Shown here: piece after piece, positions 55,801 to 64,000 of the stretch
Numbering within the stretch: the stretch's first letter is position 1
How the letters are laid out: every line of letters starts with the position of its first letter
Assembly (NCBI GenBank): GCA_002794785.1
Contig: NBBA01000016.1
Span: 868,001-932,000 of the forward strand
DNA length: 64,000 bases
From: Coniferiporia sulphurascens
Lineage: Eukaryota > Basidiomycota > Agaricomycetes > Hymenochaetales > Hymenochaetaceae
Direction of reading: 5' to 3'
The notes under the pieces: generated by a model
Database searches by the model: none
What the model was told of the DNA's origin: nothing
Seen by the model: the letters and a program-made list of their open reading frames with translations, nothing else
Program-made: the position numbers and the translations under genes

Positions 55801-56512
55801 TGTACTCTCTGGTGTACTTCTTTATGTATGCGATGGCCATCGATGTAACTGAGTTAACGCCGGACTTTCTTGCGGGTGCTGTCGAGCAAGTTCAACCTCA
55901 GTAAGGCTTCAATTCAATCCATTTATGGTAGCTGTTCTGATGAACTCCCACCAGATTGTGGTCGCAGCTTCTGGGTAACGTCATCCTGCCCCAGGTATCC
56001 AAAATGTCCCCGAAAGACAGGAAGGTCGTCATCATTGGCATGACGAAGATGCTGACGCAGAGCAATATCACACTTGCCGAGCCTGCTGTCGCTCAATGGT
56101 GCGTATCAATTACCTGTCTCTACTACCAACATTACAATCATCAATCTCACCTTATAAAAACAGGCCGACAGCGTTTATTGAGCTCGTGAAGCTGTTCTCG
56201 GAATCGAAGCATCTGCAGAGCGCGCAGTCAACCGCGGCGGAAGACCCAGACGAGGTGCTACGTTCAATTGACTTTGAGGAGCAGGGCGCAGGCTACCAGG
56301 CTGCGTACTCAAAGCTTGCTGCAAGTGAGGCAGCGCCGGAGGACCCGTTCGCACAAGTACATGACCCGCGCGCGTTCGTCGGCGAACAACTTGCGTTGGC
56401 AGTGAATCACAACAACCGTATGCGCGGGCTCATCGAGGCTGCCATGGCAGGCGGTGGTGACTCGGTGCGATCGTTTGTGCAGGGGCTCGTAGCTGATGGG
56501 CACCAGATTTAA
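52821..56512 (+). CDS. CSE1: Exportin-2 / importin-alpha re-exporter CSE1
   Basis: Karyopherin-beta that returns importin-alpha from nucleus to cytoplasm with Ran-GTP. Start MSDLPSLLLASLNPTTRKQA matches the importin-beta N-terminal domain, and RLAGSVFLKNTVKRRWEE, AETVSIIAGYDFPERWDNLI, LETAHSIFGRWRSEMRSNEL, VDAIRFLYSFRNQL, YTYAATTIERILF, WGFELLQTILRFIPV and the C-terminal HEAT repeats are all Cse1-like. Eleven exons: 52821-53024, 53074-53244, 53424-54443, 54495-54641, 54703-54836, 54894-55009, 55060-55216, 55267-55358, 55417-55900, 55955-56098, 56164-56512. They total 3018 nt, 1005 aa, in frame throughout and near the usual 960-1000 aa. Intron 3 (54444-54494) is GC-AG. An essential single-copy gene in other fungi, so this copy is presumably functional. 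Confidence 0.95.
54444..54494 (+). other. GC-AG intron in CSE1 (51 nt)
   Basis: Donor GCACGT after GCTCAG, acceptor CTGTAG. Removing it gives ATAQ-QGVTSTN, the conserved Cse1 text. Leaving it in gives 16 unrelated residues and then the TAG at 54492-54494, so splicing with a GC donor is required for a full-length protein. Confidence 0.85.
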
Positions 56513-57529
56513 TCGGCTTCGGCGATGGCAAAGGTCGATGGCATGCACTATTGGATTACCGATACGATTTGGATGGGGTAATAAGAAAAGAAGAACTAGC
56601 TTCATTGTACACTACGCCGGAGGCGTGGTATCCGGCGCACTTGCATTTCAAATGTTGGCCGTTGTTTCTGCATAGAGTAGCACTGATCTCTGATGAATAG
56701 CAGACCATTATGATCCTACAACATCTCGGCCCCGAGATCTCCGGTAAGATTAATGCCGCGGGCCTCATGCGGGAGTTAAGGTAGTAACGCTGAGAGTAAT
56801 GCTGAGAGACCATCACATGGAAGATGACCCGCTCCAGAAACTTGGATGCAGGAACGTGATACACAGCCAGCTGAAGACTGCAAAGTTGTCGTGTCTCATC
56901 TTGAGGGACAACGAATTCTGGGAATCAAGGTGTGCGCTCGGTCCGTAGACTCGGAGGTCCGACAGGTCGCGGGGCGTAGATGAAACAGCCATGTTTACGA
57001 TACGATCCATCACCATGATCACCCTATCATCTACCTGTTGAAACTGGAAGTACTAATTCAAATAGAAAACGAGACAATGCGAGATTCGGTTCGATGGCTT
57101 CATTCCTGCAACGAGGAGGAAATTATATAATAGTAACTGGTACAATAAACGCTAACACCTAAATATGTATGTAGGAATTCGATAAAATTACACAGTGATC
57201 TAATGGATAGATACAGTGGTGCCATCCGGCGCAAATAGCCAGCGGTGCCGGGCACGAAACCGGCAGCCGCGAATGTCCAGGCTTAAAACCTTCAAAGCTG
57301 ATTTAAGTAGCTTGATTCAAGCTAAAATAGAGGATTTTCTGTAAATAGCTCAACTAATCTTACTGCGCACCACGAATACATGGGTCTAGAAGTGCAACGA
57401 GAAATGCTCAGCCACAATCATTAAACAGCCGCACATGCCGATCGTCGGAGTTGTAACTTTCTCGCCAACTTCCGTCTATTCATGAAGTATCAATAGTTCC
57501 ACAGAGAAGTCGGTTCTTCACCAACTCCC
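56513..57529. other. Intergenic; no gene seen
   Basis: CSE1 3' flank and promoter side of the TAP-like hydrolase. No open frame with recognisable content. Confidence 0.5.
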
Positions 57530-60082
57530 ATGGCTCCCGCTTCGCCGCCTCTGGGGCCGTTGCAGACTAAATCTTACAATTTACAGGATAAAGAGCAGCA
57601 TCCTGGTATCAATTATGGGTACAGGCTCTATGAACGTGGTGTCCGCCAAAGAGCCCTCGGTTGTATCCTTCTAGGCATCCTTGCTACGTTGCTTATCATC
57701 TGTACCGGCATCCGCGTGTCCGACTCAAATCTCACATATATGCTTATCAAGAACTACGTGTTATCTGGATTAACGTCTCGTGAAAATACTGGGAGTGGTC
57801 TAGCCCATAGGCCTGTAAACAGTCAAATCGCAGTGTTCAAATGGACCGATGTGAGGCTGCTGTGCTTTCAGAAAGACTACATTTCAATAGTATATTATTT
57901 CACAGCACATACCTTCGACAGAATTGAATTGGACGACGTGCTACGAGGACTACCAATGCGCGAGGCTCTCGGTAAGCAATAACAAGGTAGGAGCGGCTGG
58001 CTCTTTATGCTACGTTTCTGCAGGTTCCTCTGGATTACTCAGCTCCCCTCGGGGAAACTGCGGCCATTGCCTTGATTAGGACCGCCTCAAAGTTCTCTCC
58101 CGGAGATAAACGGTATCGTGGGCCGGTCCTCTTCAATCCTGGTATGTCTGCCACAATTTCAAACAACACACAGGCATAGATGACTGAAAGTACGGTACAC
58201 AAGGCGGGCCGGGGGGTTCTGGAGTTAGCACTCTACTGGGCCGAGCACCTCTGTTCCGTGAAGTACTCGGCGACGGATTCGACTTGATCGGATTTGATCC
58301 ACGAGGTGACGTCCTTTCTGAAATACACCCTCCTATACAGAGCCTCTTATTTGCATCATGAAATTCGTGGCTACATGTTCAGGAGTCGGACACACGACCC
58401 CGTTCGTGTCCGCGTTTTCGACTTCAGCGGAGGCGGGCGCCTTTTTCATCGGAGAAGAGGGAAACATCAACGTTTCCGCCTCTGCCCTCGGCGAGTCTGT
58501 CGCCCGTGGCCAGATCCTCGAGAGGCTCACTGTAGATCGCGCAAGACGCGCTGCTGAGCATGTCTCCACGCCTACAGTGGCACGCGACATGATGAGCATC
58601 GTGCGCGCAGCGGGACAGGAAAAATTGCAGTACTGGGGTTTCTCGTGTGTTTTTCCATCCTGGTATCGATTTCAATCCATGCACGTTTCTGAAAAAAAAA
58701 TCCTCACTAAGGTACGGCACAGTCCTTGGAGCAACGTAAGTATTTAACAGAATTTCCTTGCGCTCACGAAAGACTTAATAAGAAACGAAGATTCGCCGCT
58801 TTATTTCCGGTAAGCTTCGTATGTGTTCTTGGTGGAGACATTCCGCTGTATGCCACACACTGTTGCATTAGGATAATGTCGGACGCGTTGTCATCGATGG
58901 CGTTGTAGACTCCGAGAATTACTTCGCAGGTAAGCCGGTCTCCTCACCGGCAACGTACGCATACAGATTCATCCCTTCGCAGGCCTGTGGTCAAATAACC
59001 TCCGTGATACCGATGCAGCCCTCCTTGACATTTTCCAGTCCTGCGTAGAAGCAGGCCCAGAAAAATGCGCGCTATTCGAGAACAGCACCGCACTTGTCCA
59101 GGCGCGAGTCGACCGGCTCCGCAGTTTACGCGCTGTCCCAGAGACGCGATCTCGACACGCTAATGGCCTGCGACTGCGCTGCGACAGGGGAACAGAGTGA
59201 TGCGGCACCGAGTGGCGGAAAAGAGGCCGGGGTTTCCATCGCGTGCGGCGACGTTGTGGGCGGGCATGAGAGCCTGGACGAGTTGCGTCTCGGGTACGAG
59301 GAGATGGCGGAAACTTCGATGTTCGCTGATACTTGGTCGTTCCGTTCTCGTTGTTCGTAAGTTACCCTCCTTCGCGACGGACTCTCCTTCGCATAGATGG
59401 GATCTGACTTGGAGCCACACGCAGGGGGTGGGATTTCCGTGCCAAGGACCGTTTTAATGGTAAATCGAGAAGAAATTTGCGCTTCTGCACTAAATTAAAT
59501 TATGATCTTCAAGGAACCTTCGAGAAAGCAACAAGCTATCCGCTATTACTCATCGGAAACACAGCTGGTAGGGAAATTTCTGCATACAATTGCATCTTGC
59601 CTCTGATGTACCGAATCTCTCAAATGAACACAAGATCCGGTCACACCGCTCTGGAAGTGAGAGATTCTATTTTTACTCATAACTCTTCTCTGAAACGATA
59701 TTCTTTCTCTTCGTCCGTGCAGCGCACATAAAATGTCGAGGGGATTTAAAGACTCCGTCGTTCTGACGCAGAACTCGTCTGGCGTGAGCCCTGCCACATA
59801 CTCCCTTTTACTATCTTCCGCTGGCTATCCTAACACATGACCATATAGCATTGTTCGATATCGGCGACGTCGCTGTGCACCGTCCGTGCCATCCGCGCTT
59901 ACTTCCAGAATGGCACGCTTCCAGAGGCGGATGCTATCTGCGAGACGGAGAGCTCGATCTTCGGTGGCGGTCTGGGCGTAAACACGAATGCTCTAGATGA
60001 AGAAGACAGAAGGCTTCTGCGGGCGTCTCAGATGCTGCAGGAGAGCTACTTCGTGCCTGCCTTAGGCAAGCCATACGCGTGA
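57530..60082 (+). CDS. TAP-like alpha/beta hydrolase, possibly with an internal lesion
   Basis: Serine hydrolase resembling tripeptidyl aminopeptidases, anchored by an N-terminal helix (LGCILLGILATLLIICTGI). Exons followed: 57530-57850, 57906-57971, 58024-58141, 58204-58305, 58383-58644, 58712-58735, 58791-58809, 58872-58929, then from 58983. Motifs: NPGGPGGSGV oxyanion loop, FDLIGFDPRG, nucleophile elbow GFSYG (Ser split over an intron), FAALFP, VVIDGVVDSENYFAG, LWSNNLRDTDAALL. C-terminal half: IACGDVVGG, WDFRAKDRFNG, YPLLLIGNTADPVTPLWN (with the acid), VVLTQNSSGHCSI (catalytic His) and an end at TGA 60080. Between about 59100 and 59220 the first half runs into TGA 59198-59200 while the second half is in another frame, and about 40-50 residues of the usual cap region are missing. 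So the gene may be broken there, or a splice site escaped me. Confidence 0.75.
58712..58735 (+). other. 24-nt micro-exon at the nucleophile elbow
   Basis: Encodes YGTVLGA plus split codons, directly after the catalytic Ser codon, whose first two bases lie in the preceding exon. The next exon (58791-58809, FAALFP) is just 19 nt. Both are bounded by GT-AG introns and keep the family sequence GFSYGTVLGATFAALFP intact. Confidence 0.75.
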
Positions 60083-60816
60083 CCGACCTACGTATCTCGC
60101 ATTCTTTTTCGTAAAAGTCGAGAGGATTCATGTATTCTTCTTATCTTTTTGGATATCTGTCATACGCAAAGACCAGGGGAGTATTTGGTGATCGCGTACC
60201 CCTGTGTAGGGCGTGAAATAGGACATACCTTCAAGACCATTGGGGGTGGCGCCGCTTTCACCGTATCTATAGTCACCTGTCCATGGCTGCTTCGACTCCG
60301 TGGCACAAGTCGATATACGATGACGGTTTCCATCGCGGCCGTTGTTGAATCCCCTTCCGTGCAGAACGACGACTTGACATTACCGTGGTACCAAGACGCT
60401 GAGAGGCATGAGGCCAAGGCGCCTCGAGGCTCGGTTAAAGGGGGAGAGGTAATAAGACGATATGGTGGGTGCGCGCAGGCTGGTAACTGTAGGCAAGTGG
60501 AGGCCAAAGCGGTTTCCCTGATAAACCTGTTGCAATGCGCATCTCCGATTGGGATTCAAAAATTTGCGGCGCTGGTGAATGCACTTCGTGTCTAAGTATA
60601 TCGTTTAGTAACTAGTAAATAGTCGCGTGAGAGGACTTTAAGTTGAGTGCGCATACAATAGGATTTTTTTTTTGAAAACTTTGAAAACCCCGAACGGCAC
60701 GCGGTCAAACTCGGCATGAAGCTCAGACTTCACCAATCATGTGCATAAATAGGTTCACGACGAATCAAGAGCTCCCCGACTCCCCAAGGCAGCCACAAGC
60801 GGTGTTAAACCATCTT

Positions 60817-60851
60817 ATCTTATTTCAATATCTTATCTTATCTTATTTTTC
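60817..60851 (+). repeat. CTTAT pentanucleotide repeats
   Basis: Imperfect tandem copies of ATCTT/CTTAT (two blocks split by TTCAATAT). Simple sequence; no function inferred. Confidence 0.6.
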
Positions 60852-61502
60852 TAGTCCACAGTCGGATCGATCGGCCGAGTCCCGATTACAAAAGAGATGC
60901 GACCTCAGGCTCTCAAATGAGAAATGGGCGAAAGGCTGAGGGCTAAGCATTGAGTACCAAAAACAATTCAAACAATAGGGGACGCGAAATTCGCCCGTAA
61001 TGCTCTCGTGCTTCCAACAAAGAGAAGGGAAAGCTTCGAAACCTTAGGTCTACTTGAGTCTCGAGTCCCGACTCCCACTCTCACGCGTTCCATCGCGACA
61101 ATACTGCGGTCGAGGACTCGAGGGCCCCGAGAGCAACCCCTAGCCTCCATTATTATAATTTAGTCTTTGATATTCGCGCTGTCTCAGAATGGGTCGAGGG
61201 AGTTTATGCGTGTACAGCGGCTGGGATTAGGGCGAAAGCCGGTCGTTCTCGTAATCTTTACTTCACACAGTCCTTGCCAAGTGTGAAATGCGAAAAAATA
61301 ATGATTACGAAAAGAAAAGAAGATAGCCAAATACATTTCCTTTCCCTCCGTGCGAGAAAAAATACGCAATGCGCTATGTTACTCCACGTAGTTGACGAGC
61401 GAATCCAGTTTATACTATCTTGCAAACATCAAACCCGAATTTACTGTACTCAGAAGAAAGAAGGAAGAGGGAATATTCCACAGCCCGGATTCAGAGTAGT
61501 AT

Positions 61503-61525
61503 TGAATGAATGAATGAATGAACGA
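61503..61525 (+). repeat. GAAT tetranucleotide run
   Basis: Four to five tandem GAAT units ending in GAACGAA. Short microsatellite. Confidence 0.7.
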
Positions 61526-62054
61526 AACACAGGAAAAATGAACACCTCCACGTACGTACAGTGTAAGTTTGTTTGCAGAGAAAGAAGACGAAGGAATATA
61601 TGTAGGGGAATTTTTGCAGTTGCTGGTGGGAAATCCGGCCTTTACGATGCATGGGTGATACGCGCTGGTCTAAGTTCCAAAAAGAAAATGAGGAAATAGA
61701 AGAAAATAAACGAGATTAAAACGGAAAGGAGATAGATGTGAGAGCAGAGAGATGCAGGTAAAAAAAAGAGGGGGATATAACAGGGCGATAGGGAGGAGCG
61801 AGGGGGGGGGTAATAAGGACAAGTAGGTATTGTAGTAAAGTTGACAATGAGAGATGCACAAGGAGCGTTGGAGGATGGTACAAACGGTACATGATATCCA
61901 CGGATTGAAAAAATATATAATTGCAAAGGAATGGGGGGTAGCACAGGAGAGAATAGCATTGATAGTGGAGAAAGGACTGAGAAATAGGCCAGAATTAAAT
62001 GAGCTTGGCGGGTATTGCGCCCTTTCTAGGTAAATCGATTATTTTTCTTCGGGC

Positions 62055-64000
62055 TTAAACCGCAGTTGGTCTGCCCTTGGTCGATCCCGCACGGGGCGGG
62101 GGAAGCGAACTCTGACGATACACCATCCCTGTCCCCGTGCGTGGCTTGCCCGTGATGCCGGCTGTAGGGGCAGAAAGCCGTGAAGGTGATGGCGTCCTTG
62201 CGGTAGCCGCAGACACCGAACTGGGAGGACGCAGCACGGACGCGGACGGCATTGAACCGTATGTCCGCCTGCCCCCATATGCGGAGCTCGGCGGGGCGGA
62301 ATATGCAGATAACGCTGGGGATGCGGGGCTGGCGGGGCTTGACGGACTCGATTCCGAGGTTGCTGCCCGAGCTGCGAGAAGCTGCGCACGTTGCTTGTCA
62401 TGCAAATTGCGGTTGTAACCAAGAATCGAGCCCGAACGTGGAGCTGGCTCGCCCGGCTGGAGCGGCTTCTCCTTCTCCCTGTCTCCGAAAGCCTGCATTT
62501 GCTGTTGCTGGAGTGCCGGGAGGCGTAGTGGGCGAGGTGTCGTCATTCCCGAGCCAGGGAGACGAGAGGGGCGGGGGACGGCCGGGACAGGCTCGTCCGT
62601 CGCAGAATCTGGAGTTGACGCCGGGGCCGACTTTGACGAGGATAGCGCCCGAGGCCGATTGCGCATAGCGAGTTGACTCGTCTTCGATAAACTAGCAGTT
62701 GGCGTCTTAGCTCTGAGGCTACCTGACTCGACGTTCTCTTGCTTACGCCCTTTGTGTATGCCGGAGCTAGAAGAGAGTAAATTGAAGTCCGATGCTGAGT
62801 CGCATAGGTCATCGTCCCGCGGCGTCGGGGGAAAGGCTAAGCTAACGCTGCTCGAGCTCGTTGCCCCGCTGACTGGAGATGGAGACATCGATCGCTCTCC
62901 TTCCCGTACGCCTTCATACTCCCTCCCTTTCGAGTTTAGGTGCTGAGCGTACGGGCTCGGGCCAGATCGGGCCAGTCCTGTAGAAGAATGAGACTTCGAC
63001 AGTGGATGCGGAGCAGACCCCCGTGCGAGCCCACTGGAGTTGTAAAATGACCGAGAGGAGTTCAAGTTCGGACGATTCGAGGACGTCGAGGATGTCCTGG
63101 ATACGGCGGGTGTAGACTTCATGAAGAACTGCGACTGCTTGGAAGAGGATGAGCGGAAGGAAGCCATGCTGTTGTTGCGAGACAGTGCCAACTTCGAAAG
63201 ACTGTGTGTTAACGGGGAAGGCGCATCCTCGTCCTCGCTATAAAAAAGCAACAAATGCAGTCGAAGATACGTCAGAGTGTGAAGGAGATTCAAATTAATT
63301 AATGGAATGAACGAACCTATCACTCCATCCGAGCCCCGTGGTAAGCCCAAGCCCTTCACGAAGGAGATTGCCATCACGGTGACGTTTGCGTCTACGCTCT
63401 GTATCGCGTTCGTCCTTGTACAGACCGGACTTGGTCATGACAGATCCTATCGAGACTGTGGGGAAGATGCGATAACGTCAGCGAAAATAAACTTGCTATA
63501 GCGACCGTCAGCGAGAAAGACGTACCGTTGGTCATGTTGCTCACGACACTCTCACGACCACTCAATCCACCCATCGAGCCGAGTGATCCACGAGAACTCA
63601 GAGAGCTGCATGACACCACGGACGCAAGGACCTTCGAGTGTGGCGAGAGTACGCCCTCGCGTAAGAGAATGTGCGGTAACGGCGTATGCAGATCGATGTC
63701 ACTATCACTTTCGCTGACCTCTTGCTCGTCCAAAGTCTCCCTCGGATTGTCGTCATCACGACCCACGCCACCAAGCTCATCCACGTGCATCTCATCCCTA
63801 TTCGCGCCTTCATTCATCCCAAATCGCGGCGACAAATCATACCCGCCCCGATGCCGTGCGATCGCGACGCCATAATCCGCGCTTGCATCTGGGTCCACCT
63901 CGAGCATGATCCCGCCGTACGCGCCTTCCAAATCCATATCGCCGTCCTCCGGGTCCTCCCGCACAGACGACCGGCTCAAGCGCGACACCGAAGACGAGCC
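62055..64000 (-). CDS. Ser/Pro-rich protein, 5' end outside window
   Basis: Three exons are visible: 63526-64000 (open to the right edge), 63317-63455 and 62055-63237, joined by GT-AG introns that keep the frame (TNVSIGSVMTKSGLYKDERD and GWSDS-EDEDAPSPL across the joins). The middle exon encodes KDERDTERRKRRHRDGNLL and REGLGLTTGLGWSDSEDE, a charged block that looks conserved. The rest is low-complexity: Ser, Pro and Arg-rich text with many SxxS and SP sites (phosphorylation-prone), e.g. SMASFRSSSSKQSQFF, PAVSRTSSTSSNRP, and an end at TAA 62055-62057. No catalytic domain or membrane segment seen. Likely a cytosolic or nuclear disordered regulatory or scaffold protein, but this is inference. 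An upstream start must lie beyond 64000. Confidence 0.72.

Larger units (their letters stand above)
60083..62054. other. Intergenic; simple repeats
   Basis: No supported gene. Contains CTTAT-type pentanucleotide repetition near 60820-60850 and a GAAT tetranucleotide run near 61503-61525, plus a purine-rich stretch 61670-61830. An open frame at 60149-60595 has no recognisable domain. Confidence 0.45.

Noticed and set aside
60149..60595. 148-aa plus-strand frame and its minus-strand counterpart
   Set aside because: No recognisable motif or homologous text on either strand.
1..64000. tRNA, rRNA and CRISPR arrays
   Set aside because: I looked for tRNA B-box-like sequence, rRNA-like runs and regularly spaced direct repeats, and saw none convincing. 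Short tRNA genes could still be missed by eye; a covariance-model scan would settle it.

Overview
The window looks like nuclear DNA of a filamentous basidiomycete, most likely an Agaricomycete. Genes carry many short GT-AG introns (about 45-80 nt), some exons are only 18-33 nt, and several families are typical of mushroom-forming fungi: DUF6533 and DUF6534 membrane proteins, F-box/LRR-like proteins, a TAP-like alpha/beta hydrolase, expanded P450s and Zn2Cys6 regulators.

Layout. 1-9.5 kb: the 5' end of an amino-acid permease gene at the left edge and a complete paralogue at 7.3-9.5 kb flank a graveyard containing a broken F-box/LRR gene, a truncated and frameshifted copy of the 5' half of the anaphase-promoting-complex gene APC8/CDC23, a partial unrecognised gene, and two solo LTRs. 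11.8-18.3 kb: a tandem pair of cytochrome P450 genes. The second reads cleanly as 13 exons (542 aa); the first has a 4-nt insertion. A third solo LTR with a perfect 5-bp target duplication lies just downstream. 19.1-22.7 kb: a Zn2Cys6 transcription factor on the minus strand. 23-28 kb: little recognisable. 28.2-29.8 kb: a secreted or membrane-anchored ureohydrolase-like protein lacking half of the canonical metal ligands. 31.4-32.2 kb: a DJ-1/PfpI-family gene. 32.5-43.6 kb: two DUF6534 membrane proteins, an F-box-like gene and a seven-helix membrane protein. 44.5-51.5 kb: a Ser-rich single-pass membrane protein and two DUF6533 proteins. 52.8-56.5 kb: the exportin-2 gene CSE1 (11 exons, 1005 aa, one intron GC-AG). 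57.5-60.1 kb: a TAP-like alpha/beta hydrolase with micro-exons at its nucleophile elbow. 62.1-64 kb: a Ser/Pro-rich protein running off the right edge.

How it fits together. CSE1 and the Zn2Cys6 factor look like conserved core genes. Much of the rest is accessory: membrane proteins of unknown function, duplicated P450s and permeases, and pseudogenes with LTR scars. I see no prokaryotic feature, no CRISPR array, no rRNA and no tRNA I could support. The most notable observations are the ureohydrolase with missing metal ligands, the GC-AG introns, the three LTR insertions with target duplications, and the decayed APC8 copy. No complete new system is evident.
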